From Sphingomonas adhaesiva (GTDB lineage Bacteria > Pseudomonadota > Alphaproteobacteria > Sphingomonadales > Sphingomonadaceae): a DNA stretch of 64,000 nt. The translations under genes were made by a program, and so were the position numbers. The notes under the pieces were generated by a model. The model worked only from the letters and a program-made list of their open reading frames with translations, ran no database searches and was not told the origin of the DNA. Shown piece by piece: positions 36,570 through 46,229 of this stretch (positions are counted from its first letter, which is position 1; every line of letters begins with the position of its first letter). Location of the stretch: contig NZ_JAQIJT010000002.1 of assembly GCF_036946125.1 (NCBI RefSeq), positions 62,001-126,000 of the forward strand, written 5' to 3'.

Positions 36570-37544
36570 ATGAGGGGATCGACGGCGAAGCGCGTGCTGG
36601 TGGCGGGGTCGGCCAATGCCGACCTGGTGGTACGTGCGCCGCACATCCCGGCCCCCGGCGAGACGGTGCTGGGCGGTGACCTCGCCACCGTTCCGGGTGG
36701 CAAGGGCGCCAACCAGGCGGTCGCCGCGGCGCGCGCGGGCGGTGCCGACGCGGCGATGCTGGTCGCACTGGGGGATGACGCCGCGGGCGAGATGCTTGAG
36801 GGCTCGCTGCGCGGCGCGGGCGTGGCGCTGCACGTCGTGCGCAGTGACCGGGCGACGGGCGCGGCACTGATTACCGTCTCCGATCAAGGGGAAAACGCGA
36901 TCACCGTCGCGCCGGGCGCCAATATGGACCTGCGCCCGGAGCATCTGCCCGACCTCGTCGACGTGGCGTGGCTGGTGCTGCAACTCGAAATCCCGATAGA
37001 GGCGGTGGGCGCCTACGCCCGTGCGGCACGCGCGGCGGGGGTAAAGGTGATGCTGAACGTCGCCCCCGCGCAGCCGGTGCCCGCTGACCTGCTTGCGTCG
37101 GTCGACCTGCTGGTCGCCAACGAGGAGGAGCTGGCGGTGTTGGTCGGCGCAGGCTCGATCGGCGATCGTCTGGCGGCGCTGGGTACGCCGATGGCGGTCG
37201 TGACGCTAGGCGCCCGCGGTTGCTGTGCGTGGACGGGAGAGAGCTACGTGCTTCAGCCCGCGTTTGCGGTGTCTGCGATGGACACGACGGCGGCGGGGGA
37301 TACCTTCTGCGGGGCGCTGGCCGCGGCGTTGACGCGTGGCGAGCCGGTGCCGGCGGCGTTGCGCTTCGCCAGCGCGGCGGCGGCGCTGGCTACCACACGA
37401 GCGGGCGCGCAATCGAGCGTGCCGACGCGGGAGCGGGTCGACGCGCTGCTGGCAATTGCCGGGCACGATCCTTCCGCTGCCGCGGCGCTGGCGGACCATT
37501 GCGGCGTCGCGTCGCACCCCCAATTGACGATCGGCTTTACATGA
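36570..37544 (+). CDS. rbsK: Ribokinase (PfkB family)
   Basis: 324 aa. The RbsK N-terminal signature is complete: AGSANADLVVRAPHIPAPGE, then GKGANQAVAAARAGG. The C-terminal DTTAAGDTFCGALAAAL holds the catalytic Asp and anion hole. It phosphorylates a pentofuranose with ATP. It starts 30 bp after the TonB receptor and ends overlapping the next gene by 4 bp, so the imported sugar is likely to yield ribose or a similar pentose. Confidence 0.88.
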   Translation: MRGSTAKRVLVAGSANADLVVRAPHIPAPGETVLGGDLATVPGGKGANQAVAAARAGGADAAMLVALGDDAAGEMLEGSLRGAGVALHVVRSDRATGAALITVSDQGENAITVAPGANMDLRPEHLPDLVDVAWLVLQLEIPIEAVGAYARAARAAGVKVMLNVAPAQPVPADLLASVDLLVANEEELAVLVGAGSIGDRLAALGTPMAVVTLGARGCCAWTGESYVLQPAFAVSAMDTTAAGDTFCGALAAALTRGEPVPAALRFASAAAALATTRAGAQSSVPTRERVDALLAIAGHDPSAAAALADHCGVASHPQLTIGFT

Positions 37545-39685
37545 CTTCCTCCCCGCACCGCACCACCACCGACGTGAAGTTCAGCCACGCGCTGACGGGT
37601 CCGTACCTGCCGACGCCCGGCAAGGCGCCGGGCTGGCCGTTCCAGGAAATGGGGCGCTGGACGATCGACGTCGCCGGGGCCGCGGACGCGTGGCTGACGG
37701 GGTTGCGCGAGTGGCGGCGCGAGCATCGGCTGCGGATCGGGCTCGACGACAGTCTGTACCGGCGCGAGGATCTGGCCTGGTCGCAGCGCAACTTCGTCCA
37801 TGCGCTGGTGATGGTCGAGGACCTGTTCTTCTTCGACCCCGATACTGGACGCTACACCGTCGACCGCTATCTCGACGATCTGGAGGCGCGGTTCGGCGGC
37901 GTCGACAGCGTGCTGCTGTGGTACATCTACCCCAATATTGGCGTGGACGATCGCGGTCAGTTCGACCTGGTCCATGACCTGCCCGGCGATCTGGATGGGC
38001 TGCGGCAGGTGGTGGACGACTTCCACGAGCGCGGGGTGAAGGTGTTCCTGCCGACGATGCCGTGGGATCACGGTACGCGTGAGGGAGACGCGCCGGACTG
38101 GGAGCGGATGGCGGACATCGTTGCCGCCACGGGCGCGGACGGGATCAACGGTGACACCTATTCCGGCGTCCCGCGCGCGTTCCACGTCGCGTGCGAGGCG
38201 CGCGGGCGCGCGGTGGTGCTGCAACCGGAATCCACCGCACAAGCCGGCGATCACATTCTCAGCTGGAACCTGCAAAGCTGGACGAAGCGCGTCCCCAACG
38301 AATCGATCCCCACGGTGCTGAAGCTGAAGTGGGTCGAGCCGCGCCACATCGTCCAGATTGAGAACCGCTGGAGCCGCGAGCGCTGGAGCGACCTGCAGCA
38401 CGCCTTCTTCAACGGCATCGGCTATGTCGCGTGGGAGAATGTGTTCGGCTTCGTCAACATGTTGACGCAGCGCGATGCCGCGACGCTGCGTCGGGTGGCG
38501 ATGATTCAGAGGCAATTCGCCGCGCTGATGACGACCGACGACTGGGTGCCCTATGCACCGACGTTGCAGGCAGGCGTCTTCGCCAGTCGCTTCCCATCGC
38601 GCGACATGACGCTGTGGGCGCTTATCAACCGCCAGGAATATGCGCTGGATGGCGATTTGATCGAAGTGCCGCATGTCGAGGGTGCGCGCTATCTCGACGT
38701 CTGGAACGGGTGCGAGGTGACGCCGCGGATAGCGCGCGACCAGGCCGTCTTCGATGGCGCGATGGATGCCCGCGGTTTCGCCGCCCTCGTGCAGGTGATG
38801 CCGGGCGCCGACGTCGAAGGACTGGCCGCGTTCCTTCGCGAGATGGCGGCCCACGCCGGCTCGCTAGCCGACCTCCCGGCGACATGGGCGCCCGCGGTGC
38901 AGGCGGTCGAGCCGGTCGCCGCGACGCGCGCCTATTGCACTTCGCCAGAGGGTATGATCGCGATCCCCGCGACGACCTTCGACTTCGCGGTACACGGCGT
39001 GGTGATCGAGGGCTATGCCGCGGAGGGCGTCGACGTCCAATATCCTTGGGAGCCGTCGCCGCGGCGCTTCCACCGCCACCGGGTCGACATCGCCGCCTTC
39101 GCGATCGACCGCTTTCCGGTGACCAATGCCGACTACAAGGCGTTCGTCGATGCGACCGGCTATGCTCCGGCGGATCGGCACAACTTCCTGCGTCACTGGC
39201 ATGACGGCTCGCCCGTACCGGGAAGCGGGCGCCAGCCGGTGGTGTGGGTCGGGGTCGAGGACGCGCGCGCTTATGCCGAATGGGCGGGCAAGCGCCTGCC
39301 GCGCGAATGGGAGTGGCAATATGCCGCGCAGGGCGACGACGGCCGCCGCTATCCCTGGGGCGATGCCTGGGACGAGCAGGCCGCGCCTGCGCCCTCGCTG
39401 GCGCGCGACATGCCCGCGCTGTCGGATGTCGATTCGCATCCGGCGGGCGCCAGCCCCTTCGGCGTGATGGCGATGACGGGGCACGTCTGGCAATGGACCG
39501 ACGTCTATCGCGACCGCCACGTCCGCGCGGCGGTGGTGCGCGGGGGCAGCCCGTACCAGCCGCACAGCTCGCACTGGTACTTTCCGCAGGGCTATGCGCT
39601 CGACCAGCATGGCAAGTACCTGTTGATGGCGCCGTCGAAGGATCGTTCGGGTGGGATCGGGTTCCGCTGTGTCGTCGACCTCTGA
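37541..39685 (+). CDS. TIM-barrel hydrolase-like / FGE-like fusion
   Basis: 714 aa, no signal peptide. Residues 1-470 look like a glycosidase TIM barrel: VDSVLLWYIYPNIGVDD, ERGVKVFLPTMPWDHGTRE, GADGINGDTYSGVP, and acid candidates in VLQPESTA. Residues about 473-714 are a formylglycine-generating-enzyme (SUMF1) fold: GMIAIPATTFDF, FAIDRFPVTNADYKAFVD, GKRLPREWEWQYAAQG, MTGHVWQWT, GGIGFRCVVDL. The paired active-site cysteines of true FGE are absent, so this domain more likely binds a ligand. Overlaps ribokinase by 4 bp. A cytosolic or leaderless glycosidase is suggested, but the family is not certain. Confidence 0.75.
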   Translation: MTSSPHRTTTDVKFSHALTGPYLPTPGKAPGWPFQEMGRWTIDVAGAADAWLTGLREWRREHRLRIGLDDSLYRREDLAWSQRNFVHALVMVEDLFFFDPDTGRYTVDRYLDDLEARFGGVDSVLLWYIYPNIGVDDRGQFDLVHDLPGDLDGLRQVVDDFHERGVKVFLPTMPWDHGTREGDAPDWERMADIVAATGADGINGDTYSGVPRAFHVACEARGRAVVLQPESTAQAGDHILSWNLQSWTKRVPNESIPTVLKLKWVEPRHIVQIENRWSRERWSDLQHAFFNGIGYVAWENVFGFVNMLTQRDAATLRRVAMIQRQFAALMTTDDWVPYAPTLQAGVFASRFPSRDMTLWALINRQEYALDGDLIEVPHVEGARYLDVWNGCEVTPRIARDQAVFDGAMDARGFAALVQVMPGADVEGLAAFLREMAAHAGSLADLPATWAPAVQAVEPVAATRAYCTSPEGMIAIPATTFDFAVHGVVIEGYAAEGVDVQYPWEPSPRRFHRHRVDIAAFAIDRFPVTNADYKAFVDATGYAPADRHNFLRHWHDGSPVPGSGRQPVVWVGVEDARAYAEWAGKRLPREWEWQYAAQGDDGRRYPWGDAWDEQAAPAPSLARDMPALSDVDSHPAGASPFGVMAMTGHVWQWTDVYRDRHVRAAVVRGGSPYQPHSSHWYFPQGYALDQHGKYLLMAPSKDRSGGIGFRCVVDL

Positions 39686-39692
39686 GCGGGCT

Positions 39693-41486
39693 ATGACCTT
39701 CGCGCGGCCGGGTGCGGTGACGCTGGGCGGGGTGCTGGGCGAAGCGGTGACGGCGAACCGGCGCGGGCGGCTGTCGACGTTCATCACGGGGCCGGACAGC
39801 CCGGCAATCGCGATCTTCGACCCCGCGACCGCGGCCGCGAACGAGGGCGGCGACTGGTACGGCGAACATGCCGGCAAGTGGCTGTTCGCGGCGGCGCGCG
39901 CCGCCGCCCGCGCCGGTGATGCTGCGTTGCTGGCGACGGTGCGGCGCGTCGCCGATCACCTGCTATCGTTGCAGGATGCCGACGGCTATCTCGGCAACTA
40001 TCCCCCGCCCCGCCGCTTCATGGTGAAGCAGCCGCCCAAGCCGTTCACGTGGAATGGCGAGCCGGCGTGGCGGACGTGGGACGCATGGACCCACGCCTAT
40101 CTGATCCTGGGGTTGATCGAGGCATCGCGCGCGACCGGGGACGATCGCTACCTGTCGGCGGCCTGCGCGATCGGCGACTTGTTCGCCGGGGTGCTGGGCG
40201 GGGGCATCGTGCGGATCACCGATCTGGGCAACCACTTCGGCCTGTCCGCCACCGTGCTGATCGATCCGGCGTGCGAGCTGTTTTTCGCGACCGGCGACAC
40301 GCGTTACCGCGACCTAGCGCTGCTGGTGCTGGATCAGGCCGAGGCGGATCCGCACAGCGCCTTCCTGACCGCGGCGTTGGACGGCGCCGATCCGTCCACG
40401 ATCGCGACCGGCAAAGCGTATCAGCTGCTGTGGAACTTGGTCGGCCTTGCCAAGTTGCACCGTGCGACCGGCGAGCCGCACCTGCTGAAGGCGGCGCTGG
40501 CGCAGTGGCAGCGCGTGCGCGGCGAGCACCTGACGCTCGGCGGCGGACCGTGGGGCGGGGTCGCGCATCGCTCGCGGGAGGTCTTCAATGCCGCGGGCGC
40601 GTTCAGCCCCTATGGCTATGTCGAGACCTGTTCGACGATGGCGTGGATCCAGCTCAATCGCGAACTGCTCGCGGCACTGGGCGACGCGCGCTTCGCGCAG
40701 GAGATCGAGCGCGCGGCCTATAACGACCTGCTTGGTGCGCAGGCCGCGGATGGCGAAGATTGGTGCTACTACAGCTTTCCCAACGGAAAGCGCGTCCACA
40801 CCACCTATTGGCGGTGCTGCAAGTCTAGCGGGGCGATCGCGATCGAGGAACTGCCCGAACTCGCCTACGGCATCACCGCTGACGGCGCGGTCGCCATCAA
40901 TCTGCTGGTTTCGTCGACAGCCAAGCTCGACGTGCCGGGGTTCGGCGCCGTGACAATTATGCAGACCTCCGACTATCCCTTTGATGGTGTGATCCGGATA
41001 GCGATTGAGGCCGGTCAGAAAGCACTGCCGCTCGCCATCCGCATCCCCGACTGGGCCGAGGGCGCGACGCTGGACGGTCTGTCGGCTCCGCTGGCCGCCG
41101 GTGCGTACGCCCGCGTGGAAGCAAGACAACAGCTGACGTTGCGGCTGCCGATGGTGCCGCGATTGCACGCCGCAACGCTGCGCAACGTGCAGGAATCGTT
41201 GGCGCCCGACGGCGCGCCGGTGGCGCAGGAGGTGATGTGCCACGACTATGTGGCGGTGACGCGCGGTCCCCTCGTCTACGCCAGCGACCTGGTCGACGGC
41301 TTCAAGGTAGAGGAGACGGTGCGGTTGCCCGCCGATGCGGTCGCGGTCGCCGCGGACGATGCGCTTTCGCTCGTTCCGATGGATCGCGCGCCGATACCGC
41401 TGCAACCCTATTACCGCGCCGGTGGGCGCCACGATGGCGCATGGCGGCTAACATGGTTTCGCCTCGCGCCGAAGGACAGACGATGA
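39693..41486 (+). CDS. GH127-type (DUF1680) glycoside hydrolase
   Basis: 597 aa from ATG 39693, 7 bp after the upstream stop. GH127/DUF1680 features: HAGKWLFAAARAAARAGD, LQDADGYLGNY, WDAWTHAYLILGL, and HTTYWRCCKSSG, whose Cys is the family's zinc-bound nucleophile. An acidic partner lies in YVETCSTMAW. GH127 enzymes remove beta-L-arabinofuranose. No signal peptide, so cytosolic. It fits with ribokinase in using a pentofuranoside. Overlaps the CoA-transferase by 4 bp. Confidence 0.85.
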   Translation: MTFARPGAVTLGGVLGEAVTANRRGRLSTFITGPDSPAIAIFDPATAAANEGGDWYGEHAGKWLFAAARAAARAGDAALLATVRRVADHLLSLQDADGYLGNYPPPRRFMVKQPPKPFTWNGEPAWRTWDAWTHAYLILGLIEASRATGDDRYLSAACAIGDLFAGVLGGGIVRITDLGNHFGLSATVLIDPACELFFATGDTRYRDLALLVLDQAEADPHSAFLTAALDGADPSTIATGKAYQLLWNLVGLAKLHRATGEPHLLKAALAQWQRVRGEHLTLGGGPWGGVAHRSREVFNAAGAFSPYGYVETCSTMAWIQLNRELLAALGDARFAQEIERAAYNDLLGAQAADGEDWCYYSFPNGKRVHTTYWRCCKSSGAIAIEELPELAYGITADGAVAINLLVSSTAKLDVPGFGAVTIMQTSDYPFDGVIRIAIEAGQKALPLAIRIPDWAEGATLDGLSAPLAAGAYARVEARQQLTLRLPMVPRLHAATLRNVQESLAPDGAPVAQEVMCHDYVAVTRGPLVYASDLVDGFKVEETVRLPADAVAVAADDALSLVPMDRAPIPLQPYYRAGGRHDGAWRLTWFRLAPKDRR

Positions 41487-42643
41487 GCGCGTTCGACGCA
41501 GTGAAGCGCACTGGCGGGGCAGGTCCGCTCGCGGGGATCAAGGTGCTCGACCTCAGCGCATATATCGCGGGTCCCTATGGGTGCACGCTCCTTGCCGATC
41601 AGGGGGCGGCCGTCATCAAGGTGGAGCCGCCCGCGGGCGACAATTTGCGCAACTATCCCTCGACATTGGAAGGAGAGAATCGCGCGTTCCTGGGCGTCAA
41701 CCGCTCTAAGCAGGGGGTGGTGCTCGACCTGAAGCGCGACGACGATCGCGCCGTTCTGCTGGCGTTGGCGGACGAGGCGGACGTGCTGGTCCACAACTTC
41801 CGTCCCGGAGTCGCCGAGCGGCTGGGCATCGACCATGCGACGCTCTCGGCCGCCAACCCCCGGCTCATCTATTGCGCCGTCACCGGCTATGGCGAGCAGG
41901 GGCCGATGGCGGGCAAGGCGGGATACGATCAGGTGCTCCAGGCCATGACGGGGATGTCGCGGCTGCAGGGCAAGGCCAGCGGTCCGCCCGAGCTGACCTA
42001 CGGTTCGCCGGTCGATTACTATGCCGCGGCGCTGGTAGCGGGCGGAGTCGCCTCCGCTTTGTACGAGCGTGAGCGCAGCGGGCAGGGCCAGTATGTAGGC
42101 GTGTCGCTGCTGCGCAGTGCGCTGACGATGCAGTCAGCGCGCATGATCCGGGGACCCGGCGAGCGCCACGACATCTCGCGCGATATGCGGTCGGGCGGCA
42201 TAACGGGACTGCATCCGACGGCTGAGGGGTGGCTCTACTTGTCAGCGAACACGGCCCACTTCTGGCGCGCGCTATGTGACCGCGTCGGGCTGCCGGAACT
42301 AGCCGACGATCCGCGCTATGATACTGTCAGGAAACGGGCCGATCGAGCCGGCGAACTCGTGCCGCGACTACGTGAAATGTTGTTGGCGCGCACCGCCGAA
42401 GAATGGGAGGATTTGCTCGCTGACTCGGTACCGTGTTCCGTAGCCCGCGGGATCGAGGAAATGTTCGACCATCCCCAAGTTGTGGCCGAGGGGCTGATGG
42501 TTGACATTCCTCATCCGACGCTTGGCCATTATCGTGGCGTAACTCGACCGCTAACCTTCTCGCGCACGCCGGTGCCTGATCCGTATTCAGCGCCGCTCCT
42601 GGATCAGGATGGGCCCAATCTCCGTAAGCTGCTGCGTCACTAG
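41483..42643 (+). CDS. Class III (CaiB/BaiF) CoA-transferase
   Basis: 386 aa. CaiB/BaiF blocks: LAGIKVLDLSAYIAGPYGC, LADQGAAVIKVEPP, GVNRSKQGVVLDLKRDD, DVLVHNFRPGVAERLGI with the catalytic Asp earlier in the family pattern, CAVTGYGEQGP and AGYDQVLQA. It moves CoA between organic acids. Last gene of the rightward operon, joined by a 4-bp overlap. Its likely partner is the CitE-like lyase of the divergent operon. Confidence 0.92.
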   Translation: MSAFDAVKRTGGAGPLAGIKVLDLSAYIAGPYGCTLLADQGAAVIKVEPPAGDNLRNYPSTLEGENRAFLGVNRSKQGVVLDLKRDDDRAVLLALADEADVLVHNFRPGVAERLGIDHATLSAANPRLIYCAVTGYGEQGPMAGKAGYDQVLQAMTGMSRLQGKASGPPELTYGSPVDYYAAALVAGGVASALYERERSGQGQYVGVSLLRSALTMQSARMIRGPGERHDISRDMRSGGITGLHPTAEGWLYLSANTAHFWRALCDRVGLPELADDPRYDTVRKRADRAGELVPRLREMLLARTAEEWEDLLADSVPCSVARGIEEMFDHPQVVAEGLMVDIPHPTLGHYRGVTRPLTFSRTPVPDPYSAPLLDQDGPNLRKLLRH

Positions 42644-42916
42644 AGCGGCTTCCAATATTTGCGGCCGGGCTACGAGGCTTCCACGTAGTGCTTTGTAAGA
42701 TCCAAGTGCGCCTGATCGATTAAGCAAATCCTAGGCCGCCCGCGTCCGCTCGCCGGCCAAACCGATGGCGGCTGGACGAACAGCTACCCATGGGTTAAAT
42801 CGGTCGACTTAGAGGCGCGGGAGGTGGCGGTGCGTGGTAGCGCGACTGGATACCAGCGGTGAGACTTGCATCCGGCGTTACAGCGGCTCGCCTCTGATCG
42901 CGAATGAGGAGGCGGC

Positions 42917-44140
42917 ATGACCTACGATCTGATCGTGGTGGGTGGCGGGATTGGCGGGTCGGCGCTGGCGGCGGTGATGGCCCGTACGGGCAAGTCCGTG
43001 TTGCTGCTGGAAAAGTCGACGGTCTATGAGGATCGCGTCCGCGGCGAATGGATCGCACCTTGGGGCGTGGCGGAAGCGAAGCGTCTTGGGCTCTATGACA
43101 GGCTGCTCGCGGCGGGCGGCCATCACCTCACCAGCCATGTCACATACGACGAAACGCGCGATCCCGCCGCGGCGGAGGCGGGCGCGCTGCCGCTTGGCAT
43201 GTTCGCGGAGGGGGTCGCGGGACCTTTGTGCATCCGCCACCCGGTGCATTGCCAGACGCTATTCGACGCTGCGGTCGCGATGGGCGCGACCGCGCTGCGC
43301 GATGTGACGGTCGGGGAGATCGTCCTCGGCGACGCGCCGTCCGTCACCTACGTGCATGACGGCGCTGAGCAGATAGCCCGCGCGCCACTGATTGTCGGTG
43401 CAGAGGGGCGGCAATCGTTGGTGCGGCGTGCTGCGGGGCTGACGCTGCATCAGGACAGGCCGCATCATTGGTTTGCCGGCCTGCTCGTAGACGACGTGGC
43501 GGAGATCGACCCGCTGCGCCAGACGATCGGCACCGAGGGTGATTTTGCCTTTTTGACCTTTCCGCAGGGTAATGGGCGTGTACGCGTTTACGGGGGTTGG
43601 AGCCTGTCCGACAAAGCGCGCTTCGCTGGCACTGAAGGCCCGCGGCGTTTCCTTGATGCCTTCCGGTTGCCGAGCGCCCCGCAAAATGAAGCGATCGCGA
43701 ACGGCAGCCCGGCGGGACCGCTTTTTGCGTATTACAACAATTGCAGCGTGGCCGAGCGCCCTCATGCGCCGGGCGCAGTATTGATCGGTGACGCGGCGGG
43801 GTGGAATGATCCGATCCTCGGGCTTGGCTTGTCAATAACGTATCGTGACGTGCGGATTGTGTCGGGCATCCTCAAGACCGAAGGCGGGCGGCCCGACTTC
43901 CGGCCATATGCCGTGGAGCGTGCAGAGCGAATGCGGCGGCTGCGCGCCGCTGCGGAACTGCAGGCGGGGCTCGACATGGAGTTCGGCGAGCCGGCGCGTG
44001 AGCGTCGCCGCCGCTATCATGAAGAGTGCGCGGAGGATCCCGCTTTGGGGATGCACGGCGTCGCCGTGCTGGCAGGGCCCGAAACGGTGCCGCCCGACGT
44101 CTTTACTGCGGAGCATCGCGCACGCGTTTTGGGAGCTTGA
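42917..44140 (+). CDS. FAD-dependent monooxygenase
   Basis: 407 aa. Rossmann FAD motif VVGGGIGGSALAAVMARTGKSVLLLEK at the N-terminus, RGEWIAPWG, and the GDAAGWNDPILGLGLS block that binds the flavin ribityl. PHBH-type class A monooxygenase or halogenase-like oxidoreductase; the halogenase Trp motif is not visible. It is 3 bp before an NTF2-like gene. The 273-bp gap before it holds no gene. Confidence 0.88.
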   Translation: MTYDLIVVGGGIGGSALAAVMARTGKSVLLLEKSTVYEDRVRGEWIAPWGVAEAKRLGLYDRLLAAGGHHLTSHVTYDETRDPAAAEAGALPLGMFAEGVAGPLCIRHPVHCQTLFDAAVAMGATALRDVTVGEIVLGDAPSVTYVHDGAEQIARAPLIVGAEGRQSLVRRAAGLTLHQDRPHHWFAGLLVDDVAEIDPLRQTIGTEGDFAFLTFPQGNGRVRVYGGWSLSDKARFAGTEGPRRFLDAFRLPSAPQNEAIANGSPAGPLFAYYNNCSVAERPHAPGAVLIGDAAGWNDPILGLGLSITYRDVRIVSGILKTEGGRPDFRPYAVERAERMRRLRAAAELQAGLDMEFGEPARERRRRYHEECAEDPALGMHGVAVLAGPETVPPDVFTAEHRARVLGA

Positions 44141-44143
44141 ACC

Positions 44144-44503
44144 ATGCCGGATGCGAGTGACATCGAACGCTACAATGCCGAGTGGCTGGCGGCGTGGACC
44201 GCGAAGGATGTACCTGCCTTGTTGGCCTTCTATGCCGAAGACTGCGTCTACCGTGATCCGCAGACCGCCGCGGGGCTCCGGGGCCACGACCAGCTTCGCG
44301 CTTACCTGACGGGGTTGTTCGCCGCGACGCCCGCCATGACCTATACGCCGGACGAGATATGGTCGACGCGCGACGGCTACACCGGGCGGTGGTATTGCGA
44401 TGTCGAGGGCGGAGGGCGGCTGCGTGGATTCGATCTCGTCGTGCTCGATTGCAACCGCATCACATTAAACGAGGTCTACGTACACGATCTCAAACCTGGC
44501 TGA
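44144..44503 (+). CDS. NTF2/SnoaL-like protein
   Basis: 119 aa. YNAEWLAAWTAKDVPALLAFYAEDCVYRDP and GLRGHDQLRAYLTGLFAATPAM are the typical cone-fold pattern of SnoaL-like enzymes. Co-transcribed with the flavin monooxygenase; probably acts on the same substrate or its product. Confidence 0.85.
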   Translation: MPDASDIERYNAEWLAAWTAKDVPALLAFYAEDCVYRDPQTAAGLRGHDQLRAYLTGLFAATPAMTYTPDEIWSTRDGYTGRWYCDVEGGGRLRGFDLVVLDCNRITLNEVYVHDLKPG

Positions 44504-44590
44504 AAACCGCGCGGCGCCGCGGATGGTCGGAAAAGCCGGCCGGTGCGTTTCGCATTATCGTTGGAGCCGGCATCTGGGTCGACGACCCAG

Positions 44591-45535
44591 CTAAGGTGCG
44601 CGCGCAAACACCACAGCGTCCGGGTTGTCGATCAAGTCTCGGATCGCTCCGACATCACCCTGATCAACCACGCCATAGACCGGCGTCGCCGCCTGTCTGG
44701 GATCGGTGATGCGCAACTGATCGGTCGCGTAGCGGTTGATCGTTTCCACCACCTGCGCCAATGGCTCGCCGCGAAAAACAAGCTTTCCACGCGTCCACGC
44801 GGTGATCGACGCGGGGTCGGCCGCTGCGGACTGGCTGATGAAGCCGATGGACTGCCCTGCGCGCGTGGCGGTTCCGAAGGCGACCTGCTCACCCTTCGAT
44901 GCCATCTTGACGATCGGTTCGGCCGACTTGCCCCCGGTAGAAGGCAGCGCAATTTCAACGACGCCCTCGACAACAGCGACCGACGCATCCTCCTGCCGCA
45001 GCGTGACGTCGAAAGCGGTGCCAACCGCGCGCACCTCGCCATGCGCGGTCGCGACAACGAACGGGCGCTGGCGATCGTGCGCCACCTCGAACAACGCCTC
45101 GCCCTGCAGCAGGCGTAGGTCGCGTCGTCCCGCGCTCAGCCGCACGGCGACCCGGCTGTCCGCCGCCAGCGTCACGGTCGATCCGTCGGCGAGGTGAATG
45201 ACGCGCCGCTCGGCATGACCCGCTGCATATTCGGTCGCAGGCAACAATGCCGCGGAATGCGACAGCCACCATCCGCTTGCTCCGCCCACGCTAGCCACGA
45301 TCGCCGCGGCGGCGGCATACGCAGTCCAACGCCGCGTCGCGGCGGGCGGTTTCTCGACTTGTGGCAGAGCGGGCCGCTCCTGCCCGCCCAGCCATGACCA
45401 GAACGCCTCCGCTTCGGCGCGATCGTCGGGGTGGATTTCGTCGTCGCGCCCATCGAGGAAGGCGTCGAACACCACTTCCGCACGCTCGGCGAGCGGCAGT
45501 GGCGGTGTCGCGGGCGGGGTGGGGCGGCGGCTCAT
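44591..45535 (-). CDS. FecR-type anti-sigma factor
   Basis: 314 aa. Cytoplasmic DUF4880-like start (VVFDAFLDGRDDEIHPDDRAEAEAFWSWL), one TM helix (YAAAAAIVASVGGASGWWL, about 73-91) and a periplasmic FecR domain (HLADGSTVTLAADSRVAV, EALFEVAHDRQRPFVVAT, AVGTAFDVTL). A C-terminal STN-like tail (GEPLAQVVETINRYATDQLRI) contacts the receptor. Overlaps the sigma gene by 4 bp. Holds or activates that sigma factor on receptor signal. Confidence 0.92.
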   Translation of the reverse strand: MSRRPTPPATPPLPLAERAEVVFDAFLDGRDDEIHPDDRAEAEAFWSWLGGQERPALPQVEKPPAATRRWTAYAAAAAIVASVGGASGWWLSHSAALLPATEYAAGHAERRVIHLADGSTVTLAADSRVAVRLSAGRRDLRLLQGEALFEVAHDRQRPFVVATAHGEVRAVGTAFDVTLRQEDASVAVVEGVVEIALPSTGGKSAEPIVKMASKGEQVAFGTATRAGQSIGFISQSAAADPASITAWTRGKLVFRGEPLAQVVETINRYATDQLRITDPRQAATPVYGVVDQGDVGAIRDLIDNPDAVVFARAP

Positions 45536-46068
45536 GCGCCACGATCCATCAGATGACCCAGCCGGCGATAAAGATGCAAGGTCGCCGTGGTCAGGTGCTT
45601 TTGAACCATGCGCGGGCTGATCCCCAGCTCGCGTGCGATCTCCCCGGTGTGGCGCTCGTCGAAGCGGCGCAGCACGAACACCTCGCGCACCCGCGGCGAT
45701 AGTTCCGCCAGGGCCGCGGTGAGCGCAGCGCGGACGTCGGCGGCGCGTCGTCGCTCCTCCTGATCGGGATAGACGGCGGGATGATGCTCCTCGGCCAGTG
45801 GAACAGTCGGCATCGCGCGGCGATGGCGATCGGCGATCAAGTTAGCGGCGATGCGAAACAGATAGGCTTGCGGTGCCTCCAGCGTACGCTGCTGCGCGCT
45901 GGTCATCAGCCGCGCGCAGGCCTCTTGCACCAAGTCTTCGACCTCATGGGGGTCGCGCACCCGGCGCGCGACAAAGGCGCGCAGCGCGGCGCGATAGCTC
46001 GCGAATGCCTCTTCGTCCCACGCCTCCGGGGGGATCGCGGTCGCGTCGGTCGCGTGCTGCTGTGTCAT
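45532..46068 (-). CDS. ECF sigma factor (FecI-type)
   Basis: 178 aa from ATG 46068. Region 2: YRAALRAFVARRVRDPHEVEDLVQEACARL and APQAYLFRIAANLIADRHRR. Region 4: LAELSPRVREVFVLRRFDERHTGEIARELGISPRMVQKHL. Operon with FecR, divergent from the STN-TonB receptor at 46230, the usual layout of a cell-surface signalling system. Confidence 0.94.
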   Translation of the reverse strand: MTQQHATDATAIPPEAWDEEAFASYRAALRAFVARRVRDPHEVEDLVQEACARLMTSAQQRTLEAPQAYLFRIAANLIADRHRRAMPTVPLAEEHHPAVYPDQEERRRAADVRAALTAALAELSPRVREVFVLRRFDERHTGEIARELGISPRMVQKHLTTATLHLYRRLGHLMDRGA

Positions 46069-46229
46069 GCCCCTGCCATCCCGCCAGTGATGACGCGAAC
46101 CGGGGTGCAATGCGAACGTGGAATACCGCGCGCGCAAAAAAATAACGGCGGTCAGGTTCGCGAACGGCCATTCCTTGCGTCATCACATGAAACGACAGGC
46201 GCAGGGACCTGTCGCGGTCGGGGGACCAG

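Noticed and set aside
37253..38854. 533-codon minus-strand frame over ribokinase and the TIM/FGE gene
   Set aside because: Spans two real genes in antisense and shows no recognisable domain.
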